DNA of 64,000 bases from Leptospiraceae bacterium (GTDB lineage: Bacteria > Spirochaetota > Leptospiria > Leptospirales > Leptospiraceae). Below are positions 36,484-46,700 of this stretch, one piece after another. The stretch is taken from contig JACKPA010000007.1 in the NCBI GenBank assembly GCA_024233865.1, positions 1 to 64,000 on the forward strand, read 5' to 3'. The notes below the pieces were generated by a model, which was given only the letters and a program-made list of their open reading frames with translations, was not told the DNA's origin and did no database searches. The stretch's first letter is position 1. The number at the start of each line of letters is the position of its first letter. The translations under genes were made by a program, and so were the position numbers.

Positions 36484-37109
36484 TTAAAAATATATATTTG
36501 CAACAATTAAAAAAGTATGATCACTCAGGTATTTAGTCTCAATTAAATCATATTCAGCATTGAAATTTTTTGTTGTTATTAATTGCTGAACAGTTCTTTT
36601 CTCGTTTTTAGTAACCCAATTTAAATTATTTTTTTCAACAAATTCATTTACAGAAATATAACCAAATTTAGTATTAATAGAATTTGATTTCCGGATCATT
36701 GTAATCATTTATACCAATTACAATAGCGTAACGTTTACCTTCGTTTCCCTCCAAGTTATCCAATTTCACATCTTCATCCAGTGGTTCATCTCCACCCAAA
36801 CCTTTTCTTTTGAGTATATACTTTTTACCGGGTCGACTAGGCTTGATTTCTTCTTTTGGCTCTATTTCTTCTGGAGTTTTTATGATTTCCGGTTCTTGCT
36901 TCTTTTGGGCTTTGAAATTATCTTTTTTATCTGCTTGGGGAGAGTTTATTTTGTGATGTGCCTTTTCCTTCTTTCCTGCATTTTCTACAAATTCGTATAG
37001 CTGAGTTTTTTTTTCAGAATAAATGCTCACTTGTAAAAAAAAACAAGAATACACAAAAGAATCCTAATATACCTGAAATTCCTCTTTTTTCAAATTTTAT
37101 CTTTTTCAT
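36484..37109 (-). pseudogene. Chimeric pseudogene: caspase-like N-terminus joined to foreign C-terminus
   Basis: From ATG 37109 the sequence is a near copy of the start of the caspase-like gene at 42028-43716: signal region, KKEKAHHKINSPQ, KPSRPGKKYILKRKGLGG, YAIVIGINDYNDPEI. An A9 run (A8 in the intact copy, on the plus strand) shifts the frame within the signal segment, near 37035. Homology stops after DPEI at about 36690. The remaining sequence reads in another frame as 70-odd residues ending in YLSDHTFLIVANIYF, the tail of an unrelated, unrecognised protein. The catalytic His and Cys are missing. Confidence 0.75.
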
Positions 37110-37125
37110 TTTCTTTTTAACTTTC

Positions 37126-39066
37126 TTACTGAATTAAATTTATAAAATACTCAGATGATACAACTCCCCATCCAAAAGGGTAGTATTTGAGGTGTTCTAA
37201 AGCTGTTGTCTTAGAAATCGTTTTCCATTGCTTTGACGCGTTCAATTTGCTTACAGTGTTTTGGTCCAATATGTTTGTAAATATAGTATCCAAAAGAGTT
37301 GCAACTTTATTATCGTCAAAACCTTTCACACGGTTTACCAATAATGCACGAACCTGCAAATTATTTGTTACATCCCCATAAGAACTCTGAAAAGAATAAT
37401 TGCTTGCAGCGATTGTTCCGTTAGTTGTATAAGGTAGCCTTGCATCATTTACAGAAGTTCGGATCAGTTTAACATTGGTTAATCCACTTAATTCGGAAAT
37501 AGGAGGAACATCAACAAAAAATGCGGCATCATACGTTCCATTTTGAACTCCAGCAGCAGCATCACTAAGAGCAGCGGTATAATAGGTAGGAGGTGAGGTA
37601 AAGCCTTGTGAATCTAGTATTAACTTAGCAGTAATATATGTTCCGGAACCTATTGGACCGAGGTTTACCTTTTTCCCTTGCATGTCGGAAATTGTATTAA
37701 TACCAGACGATGTATTTACCAATAGATGAACGTCTTCATTGTGAAGAGGCAAAATGATATTGTAAGACGAACCTTCCGCTTGATCTAGTGTTTTTGATAG
37801 TAAATACATAGCAACATCCTCTTGTAAAATCCCCATTGTACATACACCTTCGAACAAATTTAGTGCGTTTTCGTGGGAACCAACTGAATACTGTACGGAA
37901 AGCTTTAAACCAAGAGAGGATTCTATCCAAGGTATTAAATCCTTGGCTATATTTGTATAGGTTCCTACGGACGTATTACCACATATTTTGAGGTCAGCAT
38001 TCTCTGGAGGATTATCACCAAAAAAATATTCAACTGTGTAGTAATGCCAACCATAAGGAGATTCTTTAAAAAAATTCCACGAATTTTCTTTGGCTACATT
38101 TTTCCAGGCTGGAAAGTATAGCGTTGCATACTCATCTTTATTTTTGTACATATTATCAAATGTATCTCGTATCACTTCTCTGGTTTTTGTTGTATTATCA
38201 AGGAAAGTATTGTCAGCAACTAGTACGGATATAACTTGCAAATTGTCTTTCACATCTTCTGTTAACCAACTATAAGTACTGGAGGAAATCGTTCCTGTTT
38301 TTGAGTAAAAACCATTCTTTTGATTCGTATCTGTTTTTAGCAAAGTAATGTTTGTGCTAGACGACAACTTGGAAAGTGCCTCTATCGGAGCACTGCTTAC
38401 TGCAAAAATTGCGTCATAGGTTCCATTCGCAAGTTTTGATATTGAGTCAGAAACAGAATCGTAAGACGCTATGAGGCTATTTTCATTCATTCCATAAGAC
38501 TCCAAGATGATTTTGGCTGTGATCAAAGTACCGGAACCTTGCGGACCTAGATTTACCTTTTTCCCTTGCATGTCGGAAATTTTTGAAATACCGCTATTTT
38601 TGTTTACGACTAGGTGTACGTCGTCGTATAGCATAACTCCGAGAGTCCTCATTTTTGTTACAGAGGTCAGTGCCTTTTTTTGTTCTCCCGACTCGGTTGA
38701 AGCTAACTCTTTTAGTTTCCAAAATATGTCTTCCTGCACCAAAGCAAGATTACACGTACCGTCTGCTATTTTGTAGGAATTGTCCAGACTTCCGTTTGTA
38801 TATACTTTTGAAATGCCAATATTCTCATCTCCGAATGCTCGAATGAGTCCATCTGCAAATTTTGTAAAACCTTGACCGGGAGCTGAGGTGCAGATTTTGT
38901 TTTGAGAAGAAGAATTTCCGGATAACAGGACAGCGGCAAGCAACATCATTTTTTTAGTATCATTTTCTTTTTTGGTTAAAAAAGGAATTTTATCGCAACT
39001 CAACAAAAGAATAGATGCATTTAGAAATACGGTGAATAAAAGAATTGTGTTTTGGATATACTTCAT
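37126..39066 (-). CDS. Double TAXI-type substrate-binding lipoprotein
   Basis: About 646 residues. Signal ends in ILLLSC (lipobox). Two consecutive TAXI/NMT1-like periplasmic binding domains (about 45-345 and 355-646) share the signature SDMQGKKVNLGPxGSGT, ISxxxNGTYDAxF and a conserved opening (KICTSAPG; LKICGNTSV). TAXI proteins feed TRAP transporters, but no TRAP permease gene is nearby, so sensing or binding without transport is possible. ATG 39066 with AGGAG 7 bp upstream is chosen over a longer frame. It follows the NHL lipoprotein gene by 16 bp. Confidence 0.82.
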   Translation of the reverse strand: MKYIQNTILLFTVFLNASILLLSCDKIPFLTKKENDTKKMMLLAAVLLSGNSSSQNKICTSAPGQGFTKFADGLIRAFGDENIGISKVYTNGSLDNSYKIADGTCNLALVQEDIFWKLKELASTESGEQKKALTSVTKMRTLGVMLYDDVHLVVNKNSGISKISDMQGKKVNLGPQGSGTLITAKIILESYGMNENSLIASYDSVSDSISKLANGTYDAIFAVSSAPIEALSKLSSSTNITLLKTDTNQKNGFYSKTGTISSSTYSWLTEDVKDNLQVISVLVADNTFLDNTTKTREVIRDTFDNMYKNKDEYATLYFPAWKNVAKENSWNFFKESPYGWHYYTVEYFFGDNPPENADLKICGNTSVGTYTNIAKDLIPWIESSLGLKLSVQYSVGSHENALNLFEGVCTMGILQEDVAMYLLSKTLDQAEGSSYNIILPLHNEDVHLLVNTSSGINTISDMQGKKVNLGPIGSGTYITAKLILDSQGFTSPPTYYTAALSDAAAGVQNGTYDAAFFVDVPPISELSGLTNVKLIRTSVNDARLPYTTNGTIAASNYSFQSSYGDVTNNLQVRALLVNRVKGFDDNKVATLLDTIFTNILDQNTVSKLNASKQWKTISKTTALEHLKYYPFGWGVVSSEYFINLIQ

Positions 39067-39082
39067 TCTGAGTCTCCTAAGA

Positions 39083-40738
39083 TCATTCGATAATCCGAAT
39101 TGTATGGTTGCCATAGTCCGTTACGTAGAGATTTTTCCCATCAGTCGTGATCCCTCTTGGATAATAGAATTTAGCAGAAGTTTTAAACCCATCATCCGCC
39201 CCTATACTTCCTGCTCCGACTATCGTAGTAACCTCTCCGTTAAAGTCTATCTTTCGAATCGTATGATTTCCGGAATCCGTAACATAGAGATTCGTTCCAT
39301 CGGTTGCGATTCCATAAGGATTATTAAATCTTGCATTTGTTGTATTTCCATCTGCATTACCAGGTGTGTAATAACCCCCTGCTAAAATCGAATAACTTCC
39401 ACTGGATATGAGCTGCTTAAAAATTACGTCATAATAAACACTTGTGTAATAGAGGTTTATTCCGTCTGTAGTGATTCCGAAAGGATCGGTATAATTTAGA
39501 ATGTTATATAAAAGAGTGCACGCATCTGTAGAAATAACTATCTTTGCGATATCATTATTGTAATTGTTTCCAAAATAGATGTTTGTACCATCTGCTGTGA
39601 TTCCGGTAGGATAATTTTGTCCAGAACAAATAGTAGTTACTTGAGCAGTAGAAATAACTATCTTCCGGATTGCATTGTTTTTTGTATCACTAACGTATAG
39701 GTTCGTTCCATTTGTTGTGATTCCGGTCGGAGAGTTAAACAAGGCACCCTTTCCTATACTATCATAAAAAGCCTCAAATCCACCTCCAGCCAAGGTAGTC
39801 ACCCTACGGCTTGAAATCTCTATCTTCCGAATGGTATGGTTATTCGTATCTGTGACGTATAGGTATGTTCCGTCTGTCGTAATTCCGGAAGGACCATTGA
39901 ATGTAGCAAGAGTTCCTACACCATCTTCTTCTCCTGGTGTTCCGACAATTCCGGCAAAGGTACTCACGTTTGATATGAGTTCCAAAGGACAGGCTAGTTG
40001 ACCACCACCCATCTGCTTCGAGGGACAACATTCGATTTTGATACTTTCTATATCAGCCAATACAATATTGCTTTTATTGCTAATTATACAAATCAAAGAA
40101 CTGGGTTGTGTCTTGATTTCAACAGAGTATAAACTTCCGCTACTCAATTTATTGTTAAACGTGAACGCAGTTTCACCTGATGCTACGGATAATTCTTCCG
40201 AAATAGAGCCACTCGTATTTACCAAGACTAACCCATTTGAGGTTAAGCCTTGAGTCCTACCTCCAACGCTATACATCTTGTTGGGATCTGCCGTAATAGC
40301 GGAAACTTCCGTAATGCTTACCTTTAGGTTGCTCTCTTCGGAGACTTTTACCTTAGAGAGTTCATACGCATCTACAGAAAGTTTAAACGTACCAACTACA
40401 GAATCATCGTTCTTTCTCACGGCGACTTTGTACGATCCAATCTCAGCTAAAAAGTTCCACTTTCCATTGCCATCTGAGCTTATATTGTCTGTAGAAAGGA
40501 GTTGCTGTGTTCCTATACCAGACGTTTTAGTAAATTCCATTGTAAGATTCGGTAGAGGGTTTCCAAATGGATTTTGGAGAATACCTCTCACAATGGCTTT
40601 TTGGTTGTCGGAAGAAGTTTGGCTGGCAAGAATGGCAGCACCGATTTCTTTACTCTTGTCTTTTTTTTCATTGTTTATGAGTGTACAAGAAGTATGGAAA
40701 AATATAAGTACTACCCAAAATATTACTAAAGTCTTCAT
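39083..40738 (-). CDS. NHL-repeat beta-propeller lipoprotein
   Basis: About 551 residues. Lipobox FHTSC (Cys about 18). Residues about 45-260 are beta-rich, partly a carboxypeptidase-regulatory-like fold (VRGILQNPFGNPLPN). Six NHL units follow (about 280-551), each like FNxPxGITTDGTNLYVTDxxNHTIRKI, enough for a single six-bladed propeller. Likely an outer surface protein for protein or ligand contact. GAGG lies 8 bp before ATG 40738. It is part of a three-lipoprotein group. Confidence 0.85.
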   Translation of the reverse strand: MKTLVIFWVVLIFFHTSCTLINNEKKDKSKEIGAAILASQTSSDNQKAIVRGILQNPFGNPLPNLTMEFTKTSGIGTQQLLSTDNISSDGNGKWNFLAEIGSYKVAVRKNDDSVVGTFKLSVDAYELSKVKVSEESNLKVSITEVSAITADPNKMYSVGGRTQGLTSNGLVLVNTSGSISEELSVASGETAFTFNNKLSSGSLYSVEIKTQPSSLICIISNKSNIVLADIESIKIECCPSKQMGGGQLACPLELISNVSTFAGIVGTPGEEDGVGTLATFNGPSGITTDGTYLYVTDTNNHTIRKIEISSRRVTTLAGGGFEAFYDSIGKGALFNSPTGITTNGTNLYVSDTKNNAIRKIVISTAQVTTICSGQNYPTGITADGTNIYFGNNYNNDIAKIVISTDACTLLYNILNYTDPFGITTDGINLYYTSVYYDVIFKQLISSGSYSILAGGYYTPGNADGNTTNARFNNPYGIATDGTNLYVTDSGNHTIRKIDFNGEVTTIVGAGSIGADDGFKTSAKFYYPRGITTDGKNLYVTDYGNHTIRIIE

Positions 40739-40751
40739 CTTATCATCCTCA

Positions 40752-41945
40752 TCAGTACGGAGAAACACAACGGACGTAACCTTTAGAAGTCTTGGAAACC
40801 GTCAGATTCGTGTAATTCGGTTCGAATTGAATGACCCATACCAAATCCGAATAATCCTTATCATTCAAGATCGTCCAATAGAATCCGTTGTCTACAAAGG
40901 AATTGGAAGCCGTAGGGTCACTATCAAATTTTTGATTTACTTGATTAGTCTTAAAATTATACAATGTGTTTAATTCGCTTTCCGTCGGTAGTCTCCAATT
41001 TGCCCCTATAATATTACAATATTTCACTGCTGTTACCCAATCCAATGGTTTTGCTTGCGTACATGGTCTTCCATCAAGATCATCGAAAGTACATGAAAAC
41101 CAATATAATTTATTTTTATCGTCTTTAATAGTGTTTGTAGAAAAAACGTACGGAACATCATTACCGGTTGTATCCAACAATCCGTAGCTCGTCATATAGA
41201 GAAATAAATTTTCTGTGAATGAAACGCCATGAGCAGTTACGTCTATCCGTATATTCCCACTATTGTTGATTATGAAATTTTTATCCGTAAGAATATCCCG
41301 GCTTAGATCCGCACCGACTTGGGAAGTGGAATAGTTTTCCCTAGTAAATACCAGAGATTCGTTCAATGTGATTCCACTCGTAATATTGGTTGCCAGTTTT
41401 ACCTCCACATCTTCCGAAGGAGCTACGCTTAAATTAACCAGTACGTGATTTGTCCCCAAAGCGTCAATAGAGTCACTATCTAAAAATAGGGATACCCATT
41501 TTCCCTGGCTACTTTCTTTTTGAATACTTAATACGCTTGTTTGAAACCCAAACGCACTAATTGTAATTGTTCCGGTATGATTTTTATCATCGTTATCAAT
41601 CATGCCAACGACAGTAAAATCCTGGTCTTTATCGTAATCTTCGGGTGTAAAGGTAAGGTAAGTATAATCCCAGGTATACTGATCTTTGTATTTCACTCCC
41701 AAAACTTTATAATCGGCTTGGACATAAACGGTGCTATCAGAATCAATTTGTTTGGAAAGATGAAATTTTACTACTTGAGTAGTGCCTTCTTCGATAGAAG
41801 TTATACTTTCACTTAGAACGAATGTTGGCAGTAATCCGCCACCCGCCACGTAGCCAAGCAAAAAATCGGTAAAATTCGAATCCAATTTTGGTGGGATACA
41901 CGAATAAAATAAGGCAAATAGTGTCATAAACAAAATCTTCGACAT
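40752..41945 (-). CDS. DUF1566-domain lipoprotein
   Basis: 397 residues. Lipobox FYSC (Cys about 16). Calx-beta-like segments lie at about 45-150 (LTFTPEDYDKDQDFTVVG). The C-terminal ~110 residues are a DUF1566/Lcl-type domain: DWVTAVKYCN, ANWRLPTESELNTLYN, GFYWTIL and a final GYVRCVSPY. Surface-located, role unknown. It precedes the NHL gene by 13 bp. Confidence 0.82.
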   Translation of the reverse strand: MSKILFMTLFALFYSCIPPKLDSNFTDFLLGYVAGGGLLPTFVLSESITSIEEGTTQVVKFHLSKQIDSDSTVYVQADYKVLGVKYKDQYTWDYTYLTFTPEDYDKDQDFTVVGMIDNDDKNHTGTITISAFGFQTSVLSIQKESSQGKWVSLFLDSDSIDALGTNHVLVNLSVAPSEDVEVKLATNITSGITLNESLVFTRENYSTSQVGADLSRDILTDKNFIINNSGNIRIDVTAHGVSFTENLFLYMTSYGLLDTTGNDVPYVFSTNTIKDDKNKLYWFSCTFDDLDGRPCTQAKPLDWVTAVKYCNIIGANWRLPTESELNTLYNFKTNQVNQKFDSDPTASNSFVDNGFYWTILNDKDYSDLVWVIQFEPNYTNLTVSKTSKGYVRCVSPY

Positions 41946-42027
41946 GATTTAAATTCCTTTGGTATAATCTCCCTTACATCTTGTATGACAAATCAGAAAT
42001 TATTTTTTTTCTTATTCTAATAATTTT

Positions 42028-43716
42028 TTAAAACTGAAAATTTATTTGAAAACTTCCGGATGACTCAAACTTTAAGCCATTAAACCTACGAATTTCAAAA
42101 TCCAAATTTAGAGAAAATACGTCTTTCTTTTTATAGAAATAGTACGAATCAAACACATTCCAAACCCAAAATCCAATTAACATCTGATAAATAGAATTGG
42201 TTTTCGTATACTGATTACTAAAGGCTGATTTTCGATCCAGTTTCTCATACAAATTGAAAAGGTAAGCATTCGTCCCCAGGCTATTAGAAACCAGAAAAGG
42301 ACTATTTTGGTAATCGGATTTGAGTGTTTTTAATTTTTGATAATTAGTATAATAATATCCTGTTCCTATAATACCTATAGCAAGATAAGGTATTCCTAAA
42401 TGTGCACCATATATGATTTTATCATCTTTATTTTGGACTAAAGTAACTTTTTTCTCTTTTTCACGTTCAACATAAGCTACTTCTCTATCATTTTTGTATT
42501 GCCCCAAACCCGGAAATAGAGTCGAAAGACCAGCGATCTGGTATTTGTTTAGTATTTGAGGAAGACGTTTATCTGCGAGACTTTCGTCAGGGTCACTCCT
42601 AAGAGTCAGTGCTAAGTCTCCTGATCTCTCTCCATATATTTTTGTATAAGGTTTTTGATTTTTGTTTCTAGTTTTTGACCAGGTGTGTACTCCGTTTGTC
42701 ACAAACCTTGCTAGCTCATCAAAAGTGACTACATAGTCTTTGTTGGTATCTGCCTGCCCTTCCATACCATAAATCAAATATTTAGTAAAAACACCATAAT
42801 CCGATTTGTCATCTTCATAGCTAAACTGACCGATTTTGGTAGAATAGAAAACAGCAGATAGTTCTGCTTCTGTAAATTCCTGGTTTTTAAGTCTATTTTG
42901 AGAAGTAGATTTTGTCTTTTTTACCACTTCTCGACAAGCATCGAGTACTAAGAGTGATTTTCGAATATTTTTGGAATTCAACCTCTCAATGATATTATCT
43001 ATTTTCAATGATGTGTTGTATTGTTTTTGTGCAACCGTATCAATGGTAACCAAATAGCCTTTGTTATCGTTATCGGAAATTCCATGACCGGAAAAGAAAA
43101 AAACGATCAAATCACTACTTCTGGCAAAGTTCAAAATCGTATCTAGTTTCTCCTCAATGTTTAATTTGCTAGGATATAAATTTTCTTTAGAATCTATATC
43201 ATCCGTCATAACATATACCTCAAACTGTCCTTTCTCTTTTAGAATTTTTGCTATAACTTTTGCATCGTTCCGAGCTTTGGAAAGAGCCGGAATTTCGGGG
43301 TCGTTATAATTGTTTATTCCGACCACTATTGCATACCGCTTTCCCTCGTTTCCGTCTAAGGTATCTATTTTAACAGATTCTTCTATGGGTTCATCTCCAC
43401 CCAGTCCTTTTCTTTTGAGTATATACTTTTTACCGGGTCGACTAGGCTTGATTTCTTCTTTTGGTTCTATTTCTTCCGGTGCTTTTATGATTTCCGGAGT
43501 TTCTTGCTTCTTTGTTGTTTCGAATCTAGTTTTTTTATCTGTTTGGGGAGAGTTTATTTTGTGATGTGCCTTTTCCTTCTTTCCTGCATTTTCTATAAAT
43601 TCGTATAGTTGAGTTTTTTTTTCAGAATAAATGTTCACTTGTAAAAAAAACAAGAATACACAAAAGAATCCTAAAATAAATGAAAATCCTCTTTTTTTAA
43701 ATCTTATCTTTTTCAT
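42028..43716 (-). CDS. Secreted/membrane caspase-like (C14) protease
   Basis: 562 residues. N-terminal signal helix (FSFILGFFCVFLFFLQVNIYS), a Lys/Glu-rich linker, then a caspase-fold domain (about 130-385) with RYAIVVGINNYND, catalytic His in FFFSGHG (near 210) and catalytic Cys in LLVLDACREV (near 259). The C-terminal part has a hydrophobic helix (IPYLAIGIIGTGYYY) and a GLGQYKND motif of DUF5683 type. Bacterial caspase-like proteins cleave after basic residues and often act in cell death or defence. Its 5' ~400 bp are duplicated at 36690-37109. Confidence 0.87.
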   Translation of the reverse strand: MKKIRFKKRGFSFILGFFCVFLFFLQVNIYSEKKTQLYEFIENAGKKEKAHHKINSPQTDKKTRFETTKKQETPEIIKAPEEIEPKEEIKPSRPGKKYILKRKGLGGDEPIEESVKIDTLDGNEGKRYAIVVGINNYNDPEIPALSKARNDAKVIAKILKEKGQFEVYVMTDDIDSKENLYPSKLNIEEKLDTILNFARSSDLIVFFFSGHGISDNDNKGYLVTIDTVAQKQYNTSLKIDNIIERLNSKNIRKSLLVLDACREVVKKTKSTSQNRLKNQEFTEAELSAVFYSTKIGQFSYEDDKSDYGVFTKYLIYGMEGQADTNKDYVVTFDELARFVTNGVHTWSKTRNKNQKPYTKIYGERSGDLALTLRSDPDESLADKRLPQILNKYQIAGLSTLFPGLGQYKNDREVAYVEREKEKKVTLVQNKDDKIIYGAHLGIPYLAIGIIGTGYYYTNYQKLKTLKSDYQNSPFLVSNSLGTNAYLFNLYEKLDRKSAFSNQYTKTNSIYQMLIGFWVWNVFDSYYFYKKKDVFSLNLDFEIRRFNGLKFESSGSFQINFQF

Positions 43717-43794
43717 TTTCTTTTCTCAATTTGTCACTAAAACACAACCATTATTGTGGATAGAAGTAGTTTTTCAAAATACTTCTATCTATTT

Positions 43795-46700
43795 TTAAAA
43801 TTTCCTTTCTTCTACTCTACGAATCAATTCCTTATCCTCTGTTTCTTTTGCTAATTTGGCAGCTTTTTTATTCGTGATTTTTGCTTTCGCAAAATCTCCT
43901 TTTTTTTGATAGATTTCAACCAATAAATTTAGGGAATAAGGGTTATCAGGCAAGAGGTCTATACTTTTTTGGCAGGCTTGGAAAGCCAAATCCAGATCCA
44001 TTTTGTTCACTTTTTTCTTGTGGATTACTTTGTATGCAATTGCATAATAGTACGCTGGTGTGTCCGGAGAAGGATTTTCATTTGGTTCGATTCCGGAAAT
44101 TTCTTTCATTTCGACGGTATTAAAAAGCTTATCAACTTTTTTTTGTTTATCAGAAGCAACATCCTTATTATAAGAAGATGACAATATCTTTTCTTCGACC
44201 TGTTCGATTATTTTCAAAAATTCTGTAACCCGTTGCTGCTTTATAACATCTATATATTCATGGTTGGTAAGTTTCTCTTTTTGTAATTCTTTTTCATTTA
44301 ATACGAGTTCCTTTAAATCCGAATTTATTTTAAGAGCTTTGGTCTTATCTCCTAGTACCATATAAACCTGAGTCATCAAAAACACGTTTTCCCAAAATTT
44401 GGGTTGTGATTCATAACTTTTTTTTGAATATTCTAAAGCGAGTTTTAATTTTTCTTTTGAATTATCTGAGTTATGCAATAATTTTTGTGCTGTTTGGTAA
44501 CAAATCATGTAATTATCTTCTACAAACTTCAAAGCTTCCTTATAATTTCCTGTTTGTAAATAAACCATCCCTAGTTCTATTTTAGCTGGTTGGAGTTTTG
44601 GATTGATTTTTAGAGCCGTTTTGTAGTCCTGAATAACTTTTTCTTGTATGGATTTTTTATTATTTGCTTCTTTCCAATGTTGTCTTGCCCGATCCAGATA
44701 AAGATATTCTTTTTGTTTTTCCAGAGCAAAGGCTTCCCTTTCTCTTCCTTGGTAAAAGTAGATTATAGAAAGTTCTTCTTTTGCTGGTAAGAAATTAGGG
44801 TTGACTTCTAATGCCTTGTTATAAAGTACAATTGCTTCTTCTCCCGAGCTTTTTCTAGCTTTTGTTAGATATGTATACTCTTCACCTATTTTGGGATGAG
44901 GTTGGTTATTAATGGTAGTTACACATTTCTTTTTTAAATCTTCTTTGATTTGTATATCATCTTTTGAATGCAATTTAAATTTCTTACTAACCCAATTGTC
45001 TACTGTTGGGACTGCATTTTCAATTTCATCTTTCGGATAGGATTCATTTTTTAAATCGATCCAATGATCCAACTGTTGAAGCAAGTCTTCACATGCAAGA
45101 GGGAGAAGAGGATCAATTTTTAAATCCCAAAGCTTAATGGTTCCGTCATCGGAGCCAGAAACAAACATATTTCCATTCGGACTAAAACTTACACTGGTAA
45201 CGGCTAAATTATGACCAGTGAAAGTTCGTATTTCTTTCCCTTTATTCAAATCCCAAAGTTTGAGAGTACGATCACCGGAACCACTAATAAGCTCGTTCCC
45301 GTCTGGGCTAAAGCTTACGCTATATACATAACTACTATGACCTAAAAGAGTTTTGATTTCTTCACCGGAATAAACATTCCAGAGTTTGATTGTCAAATCT
45401 TCTGAACTAGAAGCAAGAATTTTTCCATCTGGGCTAAAACTTACACTCATTACATAACCATTATGACCTTTAAGGGTTTTCTTTTCTCGTCCCGATTTAA
45501 CATCCCAAAGTTTAATCATATTGTCTTCCGAACCGGAAGCAATTGTTTCTCCATCAGGACTAAAGCTAATGCTCCATACTTCATCTCTATGACCTCTTAG
45601 AGTATGAATTTCTCTACCCGATTTAACATCCCAAAGTTTGATCATGTTATCCAAAGAACCGGAAGCAATTGTTTCGCTGTCCGGGCTAAAAGCAACACTT
45701 TTGACATAACCACGATGACCTAAAAGAGTTTTGATTTCTTTTCCCGTTTTTACATTCCAGAGTTTGATGGTATTATCAGCTGAACCAGTGACAAGAGTAT
45801 TACCATCTAAGCTAAAATTCATACTCATTACAACGTGACTATGACCTTTGAGAGTTTGTATTTCCTTACCAGAAACTACATCCCATAATTTTATGGTCGA
45901 ATCCGCTGAACAGGTGGCGAGAATTTTACCATTCGGACTAAAACTTGTACTAAATACACTATCTTTATGATCAGAAATAGTTTTAATTTGGTTCTTCTGG
46001 TTTATAATCCAAAGCTTAACGGACTCATCATCTGAGCCTGAAGCTATAATTTTAGCATCCGGACTAAAGCTTACACTGTTCACATAACCATTATGACCTT
46101 TGAGAGTTTGCATTTCATTACCGGATGTAACATCCCAGAGTTTGATGGTCAAATCTGCAGAACCAGAGATAAGAGTAGCACCATCAGGGCTGAAATTCAC
46201 ACTAAATACACCTTCTGTATGTCCTGTTAGAGTTTGTATTTCTTTACCGGTTGAAATATCCCAAAGTTTAATCGTATTATCATCAGAGCCTGAAGCTATC
46301 GTTTTTCCATCCGGACTAAAATTTAAACTTCGAACACCATCAGTATGCCCCTTGAAAGTTCGCTCTTTTTTAGCAGATGCAACATTCCAAAGCTTTATAG
46401 TCCCATCTTGCGAGCCTGAAGCAATAGTCTTTCCATCCGGACTAAAGCCTACGTTATGAATGATTCCGTTACGACTTTTGAGGGTTTGTATTATTTTACC
46501 GGACGTAACATCCCAAAGTATAATAGTACTATCGTCGGAAGCGGATACTATTGTTTTTCCATCAGTGGGTATGAAACTTACACTATTTATGGAATCACTA
46601 TGACCTTTGAGAGTTTGTATTTCTTTACCGGATACAACATTCCAGAGTTTGACAGTACTATCTTGTGAACTTGAAGCTATCGTTTTTCCATCCGGACTGA

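Noticed and set aside
46100..46668. Plus-strand frames with repeat-like protein text
   Set aside because: They are antisense reflections of the WD40 repeat coding sequence, hence their periodic look.
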